A DNA stretch of 64,000 bases from contig NZ_VDQT01000004.1 in NCBI RefSeq assembly GCF_007667275.1, forward strand, positions 186,001-250,000, in the 5' to 3' direction. The stretch comes from Stenotrophomonas rhizophila (lineage in GTDB: Bacteria > Pseudomonadota > Gammaproteobacteria > Xanthomonadales > Xanthomonadaceae). This document shows, piece by piece, positions 53,038 to 61,626 of this stretch (the stretch's first letter is position 1; the number at the start of each line of letters is the position of its first letter). The translations under genes were made by a program, and so were the position numbers. The notes below the pieces were generated by a model, which was not told the DNA's origin, made no database searches, and saw nothing but the letters and a program-made list of their open reading frames with translations.

Positions 53038-53602
53038 AGCGCGGGCCGACGAACCATTCCTTGTCGCCGCCCTTGGCCAGCTTCACTTCGCCGCTCAGGC
53101 CCCAGTTCTGGTTGAACTTGGCCTGGGCGCCGACACGGCCGTAGAACTCGCCGTCCGGGTTGATGCCGTGCTTTTCGCTGAAATCTTCGTAGCCGGCCAG
53201 TGCGTAGCCTTCGAACATCGGGGTGAACGCAGTGCGCACGCCCACTTCGGTGGCGTAACCGTTGAAGTCCAGGCCTTCCTTCGGATCGTACTTCTGGTAG
53301 GCAACGCGAGCCACCAGGTCGGTGTTCGGCGCGATGCCGTAGTTGTAGCCCAGGCCGACGCGCCACTGGTCGACGTCAACATTGCCGCGGTCGGTTTCCT
53401 GCGAGTTGTAATCGCCAAAAACGTGGAAGTTCGGCGCAATCGCGGCCGAGCCCTTCACCGCCCAACCGTCGGCGGAGCCGCCCTTGGTGTCGGTGTTCAC
53501 GTAGCCGCCTTCAACGTAGTTGTAGGACAGGCCATCGGCGGCCGACGCCGCGAACGGCAGTGCAGCGACCAGACCCAGGGCAAGCAGGGAAGACTTCATC
53601 AT
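53027..53602 (-). CDS. ax21: Ax21-family outer membrane protein
   Basis: A 191-residue beta-barrel-type protein with a signal peptide (LGLVAALPFAASAAD). The mature sequence opens LSYNYVEGGYVNTDTKGGSADGW, in the wording of Ax21 proteins of Xanthomonas and Stenotrophomonas, and continues with alternating strands such as QWRVGLGYNYGIAPNTD. An AAGGTG site precedes ATG 53602. Ax21 proteins are secreted or surface proteins; claims that a peptide of Ax21 is a signal were later withdrawn, so I assign no signalling role. Confidence 0.85.
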   Translation of the reverse strand: MMKSSLLALGLVAALPFAASAADGLSYNYVEGGYVNTDTKGGSADGWAVKGSAAIAPNFHVFGDYNSQETDRGNVDVDQWRVGLGYNYGIAPNTDLVARVAYQKYDPKEGLDFNGYATEVGVRTAFTPMFEGYALAGYEDFSEKHGINPDGEFYGRVGAQAKFNQNWGLSGEVKLAKGGDKEWFVGPRFTW

Positions 53603-53611
53603 CGGGAACAC

Positions 53612-54008
53612 ACCTTTTTTATTTTGGTTTCGCCGGCCACCCGCTCCGGGGGAGGGAGAGAAGCGGGTGGTCGACAGGTGTGAATTATCCGTTAGGCGTT
53701 CTAATCAACCCTGAATATTGAACTGACCGGTACATGAATGAAGCGCGTGTTCAGGGAACCTCCCGCGCTTGTCGCATAGCCGCGCAACCATGCTTGGAAC
53801 GGTCTCACGGCATCAGAAGGCATGATCTCCTGCAGACTCGCAACTTGCACGATACGTTTCTTTGCTTAGTCACTCTTCTTAGATAGCCGACCAACCCTAT
53901 CTAGCATGCTTCCGAGTCTCAATCGCCTTCTGGTGCATCAAGAGGGCTAGGTACTTGTTCGCCCAAATTAGGGCTAGCATGAGCTGCGCATCCCCACAGG
54001 CCACAAGT
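53612..54008. other. Intergenic region upstream of ax21 and the antitoxin gene
   Basis: About 400 bp, AT-richer than the core. The first 100 bp should hold the ax21 promoter on the minus strand (a TTGATT with a TAATTC 15 bp further is a weak candidate near 53682-53708). A hairpin-forming stretch, GCCACCCGCT with AGCGGGTGG, lies near 53636-53670 in the ax21 leader. No gene seen in the rest. Confidence 0.4.
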
Positions 54009-54401
54009 ATGACCACGCAGTTTGCGAAGGAAGAAGATAGCCTAGCCGGGCCAGCCCTACGGGCGTTCGCCGAGATATCGAAGGCTTGGTCTTTAACCGA
54101 ACTGGAGCAAACGGCACTTCTCGGGCAACCCGTCCGCGTGGCGAACGCAATGCTGGAGGCTGGGAGGAACGCTGATCTTGTCCCAGGGGCTCTGAAGCGA
54201 GTCAGTTATATTCTGCGAATATACCGCGCAGCGCACATAATTTTTCCCGAGCCGAAACAGGCAGACGGTTGGGTCCGTCGGCCAAACTCTGCTTCACTGT
54301 TTCAAGGGTCTACTGCCTTAGCGCTTATGTGTAGTGGTCGGATCGAAGACTTAGCAGCAGTCCGAAACCACTTGGACGCCGGTGGCCTACTCGACCCCTA
54401 G
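54009..54401 (+). CDS. MbcA/ParS/Xre-type antitoxin, without its usual toxin
   Basis: A 130-residue protein of the Xre-MbcA-ParS group (DUF2384-like): the N-terminal helical HTH part ISKAWSLTELEQTALLG and the C-terminal WVRRPNSASLFQGSTAL, then SGRIEDLAAVRNHLDA. This family normally pairs with a RES-domain NAD-degrading toxin. Here the next gene, 78 bp on, is a caspase-like protease instead. The start at 54009 is preferred over 53955. Confidence 0.8.
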   Translation: MTTQFAKEEDSLAGPALRAFAEISKAWSLTELEQTALLGQPVRVANAMLEAGRNADLVPGALKRVSYILRIYRAAHIIFPEPKQADGWVRRPNSASLFQGSTALALMCSGRIEDLAAVRNHLDAGGLLDP

Positions 54402-54479
54402 CTAGATTGCAGCCGTCCGATGTGGCCGAGATGACTTGTGAGACATCGTGTGCCGAGAACTGGTCGACGCGAGCACTGA

Positions 54480-56321
54480 ATGTCGATGTTCCCGGTCACC
54501 ATCTATCCTGATACGCTTCGGTGGCTCGATGCCATCGCAGGGCATACGATCCAGCAGAACCCACGCATGCAAAGGGAGACGCGTGTGCGCGACATCCGAT
54601 TCCTTCTTAAGCCCCGCTATGGTCGAAGTCACGCACTGATCATCGGAATCAATCGCTATCAGAATGCTGGGCCTCTGGGTTACGCAGTCAACGACGCGAA
54701 TGCCGTGTACGACAGGCTAACGCGCGATTACGGGTTTCAGAATGAGGACGTTCAGTTGCTCCTGGACGAAGAAGCCACTTCTGAAGCTATTCGCCGGGCG
54801 TTCCTTCGCTTCGCTGATCAGGATTCGGTCGGAATTGATGATCGAGTCGTGGTGTTCTTCGCCGGCCATGGAACCACTCGACGTGGAGTGCGTGGCGAGA
54901 TCGGCTACTTAGTTCCGCACGACGCCGACTTGAGTGATCTTTCGACTCTGCTTCGATGGGACGAGCTGACGCGTAATGCAGAGATCATCGCGGCCAAACA
55001 CATGTTGTTTGTGATGGATGCTTGCTACGGAGGCTTGGCCGTTACCCGGGCCGTTGGTGCAGGCAGTGTTCGCTTCATCAAAGATATGCTGAAGCGAATC
55101 TCTCGTCAGGTCTTGACTGCCGGGAAGGCAGATGAAACCGTCGCTGATGCTGGCGGGCCGCTACCTGGCCACTCTGTGTTCACCGGACATTTTCTGCAAG
55201 GACTCGACGGGGCCGCCGCAACAGCGGACGGAGTGCTCACCGCCAGTGGCTTGATGGCATACGTGTACGGCCGTGTATCGGCAGACGCAGGGTCACTCCA
55301 AACGCCACACTTCGGTCATATCGATGGAGATGGCGACTTCATCTTCCGCATGCCACAAGTATCGGGCGCCGATGGCACAGGCGGTGAGGATGCGCTGTTC
55401 GTGGTGCCGTACCCGGCGGAGCTGGACACGCGATCTGGGCTCGAAGCCAAGGTCTCGCGGGCAAAGCACTTGCTAGCCCAGCCCGACCGTGCGATTGAGC
55501 TGCACGACTTTGTCATTGATGAGCTGAAGCGCCTTCTTTCCGCGACCGCACAGGACAGTTTCAACCGCGATGTCTCGTACAGTGATGAGGAGCTTACCCA
55601 ACGGCTTGCCGCATATGAGGAGTGCACGCTGGATCTGTCAGTGATTGAAGCCTGCCTGTCGTACTGGGCAGGTGATGCGCATCGGCCAGTTCTGCGCAAG
55701 GTCCTGGCTCGCTCCGTTGATCGCTTGGAGGCGAGTGGCGGAATGGCCGTTTGGTCGAACCTTCGCTGGTACCCGCTTGTCCTACAGTCCTACTGCGCTG
55801 GCATCGCCGCCGTGGCGGCGGGGCGCTACGACACACTGGCGGATGTGTTTGCCACAGAGATCCATACAGCTGAAGAATCTCGTCCGGCATTCCGCGCGGT
55901 TGTCGACGCTATCCTTGCCTTCACTCGCACCGATTTGTTCAAACATCTGCCTGGCTACGAACGCCATCACACTCCTATGAGCGACTATCTCTTCAAGTTG
56001 CTGCAACCGCGACTTGATGATGCACTGTTCATTGGGCGTGCCTATGAGCACGCGTTTGATGAGTTTGAGGTTCTACTAGCACTCGTGACGGCCCAGGCAT
56101 ATGCGAAGGAGGAGCGAAGTGTATGGGGCCCGGTCGGTCGATTCGGATGGAAGCATCGCCGCAGTTCTAGGGCGCCTCTTGAGGCAGTGCTCGTGCGCGC
56201 TCGTGATGAAGGTGAACAGTGGGCACCGTTCAAGGCAGGCCTATTTGGAGGCAGCCACGAGGAGTTCATGAAGGCGGCAGAAGAGTACAAATCAGCTATC
56301 GCTCGGCTGAATTGGTTCTAG
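54480..56321 (+). CDS. Caspase-family (peptidase C14) protein with a large C-terminal domain
   Basis: A 613-residue soluble protein. Residues ~50-290 are a caspase p20-like domain: HALIIGINRYQ, the catalytic histidine H130 in FFAGHGTTRRG and the catalytic cysteine C182 in VMDACYGGL, so the dyad is intact. The last ~320 residues are helical and unfamiliar to me, with no ATPase, TIR or nuclease motif. Bacterial caspases act in programmed death and in phage defence, usually triggered by a sensor part. Composition is lower in GC than the core. It lies behind a MbcA/ParS-like gene, which may control it. Confidence 0.8.
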   Translation: MSMFPVTIYPDTLRWLDAIAGHTIQQNPRMQRETRVRDIRFLLKPRYGRSHALIIGINRYQNAGPLGYAVNDANAVYDRLTRDYGFQNEDVQLLLDEEATSEAIRRAFLRFADQDSVGIDDRVVVFFAGHGTTRRGVRGEIGYLVPHDADLSDLSTLLRWDELTRNAEIIAAKHMLFVMDACYGGLAVTRAVGAGSVRFIKDMLKRISRQVLTAGKADETVADAGGPLPGHSVFTGHFLQGLDGAAATADGVLTASGLMAYVYGRVSADAGSLQTPHFGHIDGDGDFIFRMPQVSGADGTGGEDALFVVPYPAELDTRSGLEAKVSRAKHLLAQPDRAIELHDFVIDELKRLLSATAQDSFNRDVSYSDEELTQRLAAYEECTLDLSVIEACLSYWAGDAHRPVLRKVLARSVDRLEASGGMAVWSNLRWYPLVLQSYCAGIAAVAAGRYDTLADVFATEIHTAEESRPAFRAVVDAILAFTRTDLFKHLPGYERHHTPMSDYLFKLLQPRLDDALFIGRAYEHAFDEFEVLLALVTAQAYAKEERSVWGPVGRFGWKHRRSSRAPLEAVLVRARDEGEQWAPFKAGLFGGSHEEFMKAAEEYKSAIARLNWF

Positions 56322-56504
56322 AATCTTGGCAGCAAGGCACGTGGCGATGAGCGGTTCACCGCTAGACTTGGACTGAGTGACGCCCGTACTGAGGGTGATC
56401 ACTAGAGCCTTAGCTGCACAGGAGCCCGTCGGCCGTTCCAGTCAATGAAGATGAGGTTGGCGACCAACTACTTGAATCCCCTACGCGTGTACTCCTTGCG
56501 CATG

Positions 56505-57326
56505 CTACACCTCGACAATAAAGTTTGAATCGTAGTCAAGATTCTCAGCGCGCCGATTTCCATCAGCGCCTTTGATGGGATAGCCCAACGGATTACATAC
56601 GACCCGGGCGTCACCGAGCGTGTAGTCCATGGAGTCGTGAACGTGCCCGTGGACCCATAGATCTGATTGACGAACCAGGTGATCTAGATCTGATGCGAAC
56701 GCCCCAGAGAGTACGTCGCCATTAAAGCGCTCAGGAATTGACCGACCAGATGGCGCCATGTGCGTCACAACGACAGTGGGTCCGGCAAACGTCTGGCTCA
56801 GCGCGCTCTCAAGCCAGATCCTCTCTTCCCTGCGCCAGTGCGCGGTGTCCAGTGGTCGGATACGACGATATCCGTCTTTCGCTAGCCTGATGCGACGATA
56901 GTCGTTCATTCTGGACGTAGGGGCCTGGAGCACATCTTGGTAGCTGTCAGAGCCCAGTAGTTTGAAGTCGGTCCAGAGGGTAGCGCCAAGGAACCGCACG
57001 CCATCCAACACAAGCTCTCCTTTGTCTAGGAAGTGAACATGTCCAGTGGCGGCACGCTCTCGTGCAAGCGCCTCTTTGACTGCGCCAATCTTGCGTCCAT
57101 ACGCCTAATGGTTTCCAGAGACGTAGATGACCGGAATATTGGGAAATGCAGAGTCTGCCCAAGTAATAGCGCCAATCCCCACATCGATGTCGCCGGCGAG
57201 GATCACCACATCTGGCTGGCTGAGACTTGGATCCGGCCGAACCGCAGCCAAGGCATCTTGGGCGTGAGCCGATAGGTCGCGCCATACTTCCCGGTGTAGG
57301 TCCGACAGGACGAGCACGCGCTTCAA
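56505..57326 (-). pseudogene. Metallophosphoesterase with an in-frame amber codon
   Basis: Translation from TTG 57326 gives VLVLSDLHREVWRDL (metal ligands D.H), VVILAGDID and the strand VIYVSGNH, then TAG at 57105-57107, then AYGRKI in the same frame through to VVVTHMAPSG and WVHGHVHDSMDY near the end. The family's GNHE motif is thus interrupted exactly where Glu is expected (GAG to TAG). Everything else is intact, so this is either a recent pseudogene or a gene needing suppression. It overlaps the HAD gene by TTGA. Confidence 0.75.
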
Positions 57327-57794
57327 TGTAGTTCCGTTGGCCGACCGCTGCTGTTTTCGCTCTCAAGCTCGCTGACACGCTCCCGAAGACGGAGGGACGC
57401 TACGCGTAGCCCGTCGTCGTCCGACGGATAAGGGGATCGGAAAAGCGGAATCCCAACGCAGAGATGGCTCTGTCCAGGGTGGACATAAGGACCGTGATCG
57501 TCGAGCAGCAAAGCACTGCCAATGACTGGGCTGACACAGCGCAGGTCCTTTGTCTTGCCCGACCACTCAATGTACTGAAGCTCGGGGAACCACGCGGGAA
57601 CGCTTCCCTCGCTTTTCCAAGAGGGTGGCAATAGCTCGCACACGATCTTTCGGTACGGTAGTGAACAGGACCAGGCGCTCGAACTCTGAGCGCACTTCCT
57701 CCAGAAATCGACGCAAGCCCGGTCGCGGGATCTGACTGATGGCGTTGGAAATGAGGGTTCCCTCTAGGTCCAAGGCAAGTACGGTCGGCCGCAT
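57323..57794 (-). pseudogene. NIF-type HAD phosphatase, frameshifted
   Basis: The N-terminal part from ATG 57794 reads RPTVLALDLEGTLISNAISQ and VLFTTVPKDRVRAIATLLEK, a NIF-family HAD-like phosphatase with the variant motif DLEGT. The continuation (VPAWFPELQYIEWSGKTKDL, then ALLLDDHGPYV) is in another frame; the shift falls near 57600-57640. Both halves are well conserved, so one indel broke the gene. The downstream metallophosphoesterase gene is also broken. The upstream open extension to 57857 has cysteines but no clear role. Confidence 0.7.
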
Positions 57795-57857
57795 AAGGGC
57801 ATCTCGGCCAGCAGAAGTTGAGAGCACACATTGCTCGCAAGCCGGTGCCTTGTGCAT

Positions 57858-58122
57858 ATCGTGAGCCTACTGACACGCCCGGCACGCAAAGAGGTGTGAG
57901 CCTACTGGTACACCTTAGGACGAGGCGGAGTTGGTCCCGGCTAGAGAGTCAGAAGGGATGACCTTTGGAGTTCCAACGCTGAAAGGCATCGCAGGGTTTC
58001 ATCTGCTCATCCAAGTGGTGCCAGCGTGCTCGCATGCACCCCAATTGCAGGGGGCGCCGTCTAGCGACGGGATCGCGCACCCTCGATGATGGGCGCCCGG
58101 GTGCCGCATCGCTCAATATGCA
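57858..58122. other. Intergenic, no gene seen
   Basis: GTGAGCCTACTG occurs twice (57863 and 57895 regions) as a short direct repeat. Nothing else is recognised in these 265 bp. Confidence 0.4.
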
Positions 58123-58758
58123 TCAGTTAGTTGATCCACCGTAGCCATTGAATGGCCCCAGAAGGTTGTACTCATTGACCGGGTGGCCGGCGCTGTTCAG
58201 CGCGGGGTGCTGCCTTACATGGACGAGGCGATTGACCACCAGATGGTCGATACCGGCTGCAACGTCGCGAGAAGGCAAGGACATGGCCTCCACAAGCTTC
58301 CGGTGGGAGATGAGCGTCTTGGAGTTGCCATTCGAGCGGCTCTCAAGCAGCTTCAGATAGATCTTCAACGCAGCCAGGACCGTCACGCCTCGATTTGGCA
58401 GCTGCTGCATTGCCTTGGTTGCCAAGTCCACTGGCACTTTCGTCCAGCGCTTGTCCTCGGCGCTGGGGGCCTGTGTGAAGCGATTGCGATATCCGCTGTT
58501 GTCGAATTTCAAGACGCCCCTGTCCTCCAGGATCTCCACAGCTGGCAGGAGCATTGGACGGGACAAGCCAGTCAGATGAGCCAGGCGATCGTTGGTGATT
58601 TCGCTTGATCGGGTGGTGAAGTCCACCTCGATCGCAACCGCGATGAAGACCTTTATCGCTGCGATGTGCCTTCCGGTCAGCTTGTTGGCTCCACCTCGCA
58701 AGGGGCCAAGGGCCAGAGGCCCTACAGGCCATGAATGGAAGCTTCCCCAGGCACTCAC
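58123..58758 (-). CDS. Winged-helix protein, possible replication or regulatory protein
   Basis: A 211-residue basic protein. Residues ~50-90 (ITNDRLAHLTGLSRPMLLPAVEILEDRG) look like a winged helix with recognition helix, and a second similar segment occurs at ISHRKLVEAMSLPSRDVAAGIDHLV, giving the two-wing layout of plasmid Rep or phage replication proteins as well as some regulators. It starts at GTG 58758 inside the stop of a small membrane-protein gene (GTGA). The role is not certain. Confidence 0.55.
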   Translation of the reverse strand: MSAWGSFHSWPVGPLALGPLRGGANKLTGRHIAAIKVFIAVAIEVDFTTRSSEITNDRLAHLTGLSRPMLLPAVEILEDRGVLKFDNSGYRNRFTQAPSAEDKRWTKVPVDLATKAMQQLPNRGVTVLAALKIYLKLLESRSNGNSKTLISHRKLVEAMSLPSRDVAAGIDHLVVNRLVHVRQHPALNSAGHPVNEYNLLGPFNGYGGSTN

Positions 58759-58940
58759 TTTTCATCCTTATTGCGCATGACCCTGCCGAGGATATGGACG
58801 ACCTTCCAGGCCAATGCGAAGGCGCAGAGAGCCAAGACAAAAATCGCGCATGCAGCGGGGTTGATGGTGCCGAATTGCTGGACGAATTGTTCCACGAAAT
58901 TGTTCCACGTCAGGATGTGCTTTAAATTAGAGAGCACCAT
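58755..58940 (-). CDS. Small single-span membrane protein
   Basis: A 61-residue protein: a short polar start, then a hydrophobic helix (AACAIFVLALCAFALAWKVV) and a charged tail. It begins at ATG 58940 and overlaps the winged-helix gene by 4 bp, so the two form an operon. No family known to me. Confidence 0.5.
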   Translation of the reverse strand: MVLSNLKHILTWNNFVEQFVQQFGTINPAACAIFVLALCAFALAWKVVHILGRVMRNKDEK

Positions 58941-59572
58941 CGGTGGAGCATCTAGATAGAGCGATCATCTATTTCTTGAAGAAAAGATGCTTTTACCCTT
59001 GTGCAAGAAGGCTTTTACCGGATTAATCGACGTCAGAACATAGTAAACGAGAAAGCATCAGATAGCTCTACGGTTTACTGTCTAAGCTCCAGCTGGCCCC
59101 GGTGTGCGCAAAATTTGCTTCCTAGATCAGGTCTACGCCGACGCCTGACGGGCGGCATAGGTGCCGCTGCAATGCAAATTGCTTCATGCCTAGTGCCAAT
59201 GTCCGCCCGAAGCTCTTGCTGGCGCAACTCAGTTGACGCTGTTTGAGGCGGGAGAACAAAAGCCGTGGTAGAGAATTCCCATCGTGAAATCGCCCGAATC
59301 CGGCTTCGGCAAGGAATTTTCGCTGACGATTGCCCAAAATTGAGCGCTTTTTAAGGAATTTATCTCGGATGTTTGCCGACTTTGGCCGGACTTGGGCGAG
59401 GATCGCCACTCGCACTGGCCAAAAGTAATGCCCCGCCGGAATGGCCCTAGGACGCGCTGTGTGCAATTCCAAAGCAATTGCTAGTCAGGATAAGCTGGTG
59501 GGGCTGGAATCGCCGCCACGGGCCAAATAGACGGCTTAACGTTAAGATTTGTACGCGACCTACCGAAAACGC

Positions 59573-59601
59573 TTGACTGAACCAAGTCACCTCGGTTAAT
59601 G
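59573..59601 (+). promoter_or_regulatory. Candidate sigma-70 promoter of the small-ORF leader
   Basis: TTGACT, 17-bp spacer, TTAATG (or TAATGT one base later). The transcript would run into the hairpin and boxA-like motif that follow. Confidence 0.5.
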
Positions 59602-59659
59602 TTTGGTCAAGGGTGTGATACGCCCACGAAAAAACCCCCGCTGTTTAGGGCGAGGGTCA

Positions 59660-59672
59660 GTTCTTTAACAAT
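59660..59672 (+). promoter_or_regulatory. boxA-like antitermination motif
   Basis: GTTCTTTAACAAT resembles the boxA of ribosomal RNA leaders (TGCTCTTTAACAA). It follows an 8-bp stem with one mismatch (ACCCCCGC/GCGAGGGT, 59634-59657). Outside rRNA operons such a motif suggests NusB/NusE-dependent antitermination or transcript processing. Confidence 0.45.
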
Positions 59673-59904
59673 GTAGACGTCACCGAGGGTCGCGTTGGCG
59701 CGCGATTCCTAGGTAACAAGGCCGGGGACAGGAGCGAGTGCCAGAGGAGACTCACCTGTCAGACTGCCGAGAACCGTCTTGTCGTTTGCGATCGACTGGA
59801 CAATGGTTCCACGGTTGACCGAAGCGTGTCAACAACACGCCCGGGCGACCTGGACCTCTCTTGGCGAGACCGTGCTCCTCTCACCTTCTCCGAAGGAGAG
59901 AGCT

Positions 59905-60003
59905 ATGCGTGCCAAGAATGTACCGGTACGTGCTTACACCCGCCGTCGATTCGGCCGTGTGGAACACGTCATCCGTCATTACCGCTCCCATCCGCGCCGT
60001 TAA
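59905..60003 (+). CDS. Tiny arginine-rich protein
   Basis: A 32-residue product from ATG 59905 with a good GAAGGAGAG ribosome site 6 bp upstream. It is strongly basic (ten arginines and three histidines; AYTRRRFGRVEHVIRHY). It is too short for domain assignment. Its SD and the long structured leader support expression. It could bind nucleic acid or the ribosome, which is speculation. Confidence 0.45.
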   Translation: MRAKNVPVRAYTRRRFGRVEHVIRHYRSHPRR

Positions 60004-60100
60004 GGGTTGATAGGAAGGCCCCGGACCCAGTCACTGGGTCCGGGTGCCTAGGACTTGGAGCAGAGCATCTTCTGGAGAGATCTCGCAAAAAGGATCAGAT

Positions 60101-60241
60101 ATGTCCAGTAAGAAGGGCCCCGCGGACTTCCGCAGCTCGGAGACTGGCCGGTTTGTGACCGAGCGTTTCGCGGAGACACACCCGCGCACCACTCAAAAGG
60201 AACACAACCGTCCGCCGCCGCCGCCCACCAAGAAGAAGTGA
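60101..60241 (+). CDS. Small basic protein of a widespread uncharacterised type
   Basis: A 46-residue protein from ATG 60101 (AAAAGGATCAG site). It reads MSSKKGPADFRSSETGRFV, then TERFAETHPRTTQKE, ending in a run of prolines and lysines. Very similar short proteins (S-K-K-x-P-x-D-F-R-S, then G.FVTE..A..HP.TT) occur in many proteobacteria, sometimes misnamed as transporters; no function is known to me. Followed by a strong terminator. Confidence 0.65.
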   Translation: MSSKKGPADFRSSETGRFVTERFAETHPRTTQKEHNRPPPPPTKKK

Positions 60242-60252
60242 TGATGAATGAA

Positions 60253-60282
60253 GGGCCCGCATTGCTGCGGGCCCTTTTTTTT
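60253..60282 (+). terminator. Intrinsic terminator after the small-protein gene
   Basis: GGGCCCGC-ATTGCT-GCGGGCCC followed by eight T residues. It ends the leader/small-ORF transcript. Confidence 0.95.
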
Positions 60283-60408
60283 GGAGTGCGGCTCACGTCG
60301 GCGCATCCGCCACAGTTGGAAGTCTTTTCCCACTCGGGGCAGCAGAACCTGGTCAATGTGGCCAGTCCCACCTCTACCATCCTCGAAACCAGCAAATGGA
60401 TTGCCCCG

Positions 60409-60597
60409 ATGTCCATCAAACAAGCGCGCGGTACTCAGGTCGGGAGGTGCAACATCTGTGGCGAGGTCGGCCCGCTGACCGTGGATCACTGTCCACCCAA
60501 GGGATGGACCGCTCCGAGAGTGCGCGAGGGACTTCCATGCTCCGGACTGACAATCCGCTCACGCAGATTCTGTGGCGATAAGTACTACTGCCTCTAA
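60409..60597 (+). pseudogene. HNH-type zinc fragment
   Basis: Sixty-two residues. The start reads RCNICGEVGPLTVDHCPPKGW, i.e. a CxxC knuckle plus the DH...PP of an HNH-like motif, typical of small HNH proteins. After ~37 residues the sequence turns into unrelated residues and stops, so the second CxxC and the rest of the domain are missing. Remnant. Confidence 0.55.
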
Positions 60598-60610
60598 TAA
60601 GGAAAAACAT

Positions 60611-60898
60611 ATGAGCGCAGTAAAGAATATCCTCAAAAATCTCAGTATTAAAAACAGTTTCAATAAGAACATCGTCAGCATCAGGGTTACGCTTTCTAGC
60701 GTCATCATCAGCGTAGTTCTTGCCTATTCCCCTCAGTCATCTGTGGGCGCTCAATTCGAGCTTTGCTCCGTGCAAGAGTCTGTGTCCAGCGGCGAGGGAG
60801 AACCGCCTGCAGGCCAAGTTGCGCAGCAGGCTCGAACAAGCAAGAGCTCCTGCCATAGCGCGGGAATTGAGCTAAGTCTCAAAAAAGCGAAGAGGTAG
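60611..60898 (+). CDS. Uncharacterised ORF with N-terminal hydrophobic segment
   Basis: A 95-residue frame, AT-rich at its start, with one hydrophobic stretch (VTLSSVIISVVLAYS) after a polar asparagine- and lysine-rich lead, which could be a signal anchor. The second half is serine- and glutamine-rich. An alternative frame continues after its stop (EEVDEFAGMTLRWLNARDDD..., to 61040), so the gene may be interrupted. Weak support. Confidence 0.35.
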   Translation: MSAVKNILKNLSIKNSFNKNIVSIRVTLSSVIISVVLAYSPQSSVGAQFELCSVQESVSSGEGEPPAGQVAQQARTSKSSCHSAGIELSLKKAKR

Positions 60899-61239
60899 AC
60901 GAGTTCGCCGGTATGACGCTCCGATGGTTGAACGCCAGAGATGATGACCTGATGCAGGCACTCGCCGAGCTTAAAATTGAGAGCGCTGGCCTTGGCCATG
61001 TCAATGGCCTGATCCTGGCTGGAGTTGCACCCAGCGCTTAGAGGCGAAGAACACCAACCTCGCGTGGAACACCTGTACGGGCCCATGTGTGGACCTGAGT
61101 GTGCGAAGCGATAGCCTACTTCAAGGCGAATTCGACCATCGTCAGATGAGTGATTCGGAGAGGTGGAGCTGTACCCTCCAAGTGCCTACTATGAGCAACG
61201 CAGGGGCGGAGGCGCTCCACCCCAACGCGGGAAGACACA
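60899..61239. other. No confident gene
   Basis: Holds a short plus-strand frame (about 60893-61040, containing FAGMTLRWLNARDDDLMQAL) that may once have belonged to the preceding ORF. The rest shows no feature I recognise. Confidence 0.35.
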
Positions 61240-61626
61240 ATGGCCTTGGCTCTGCTGGAACTGACCGTAACGCCGCACGGCGACATACTTGAGCAGCTGC
61301 TCGTAGTATCCATCGCTGAAGCAGCCACTCAGGACCGTCAGGTCTTGGCTGGCACGGTCAATCGTCTTCGCTTGGTCAACCAGATAGATGATGCGCTGCC
61401 AGGCGTGCCGACCAGCGTTCGCGCAGAGTTGGAACGGGCTGCGCTATTCGGCGTAACGCAGCTAGCGCGACTGCGGACTGGCGCAGCGAATGCCACGAGT
61501 GTTCCTCTGAGGGCGGTCTGGCGTGAAGGTCAATTGCAGGAGCGACTCAGCCATTCGCTGAGTGACGGCCTGAGTTCGTTGCTAGACCAGCCGGTCTCAC
61601 TGAAGGCGACGTGTTGCTCGAGCTAA
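61240..61626 (+). CDS. Uncharacterised ORF before the second MbcA/ParS-like gene
   Basis: A 128-residue frame from ATG 61240; alanine- and leucine-rich helices (EQLLVVSIAEAATQDRQV, AELERAALFGVTQLARL). It overlaps the next gene by 16 bp in another frame. It could be an independent small protein or the front half of the same gene after an indel; I cannot decide. Confidence 0.35.
   Translation: MALALLELTVTPHGDILEQLLVVSIAEAATQDRQVLAGTVNRLRLVNQIDDALPGVPTSVRAELERAALFGVTQLARLRTGAANATSVPLRAVWREGQLQERLSHSLSDGLSSLLDQPVSLKATCCSS

Larger units (their letters stand above)
58941..59904. other. Long region without a clear gene: leader and regulatory sequence
   Basis: 58941-59540 has no convincing gene; a minus-strand open frame (59122-59472) exists but is composed of low-confidence sequence. 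59540-59904 looks like a leader: a CTTAACGTTAAG palindrome near 59535, a promoter-like pair at 59573-59601, an imperfect stem at 59634-59657 and a boxA-like motif at 59660-59672, followed by over 200 untranslated bases up to the first small ORF at 59905. Confidence 0.45.

Noticed and set aside
59122..59472. Minus-strand ORF of 116 codons in the long gap
   Set aside because: No ribosome site, no domain and uneven composition; kept only as a note in the intergenic entry.
60870..60900. Possible programmed -1 frameshift on an A6 run at the end of the 60611 ORF
   Set aside because: The run is not in the X XXY YYZ register in the zero frame and no downstream pseudoknot is evident; decay is simpler.
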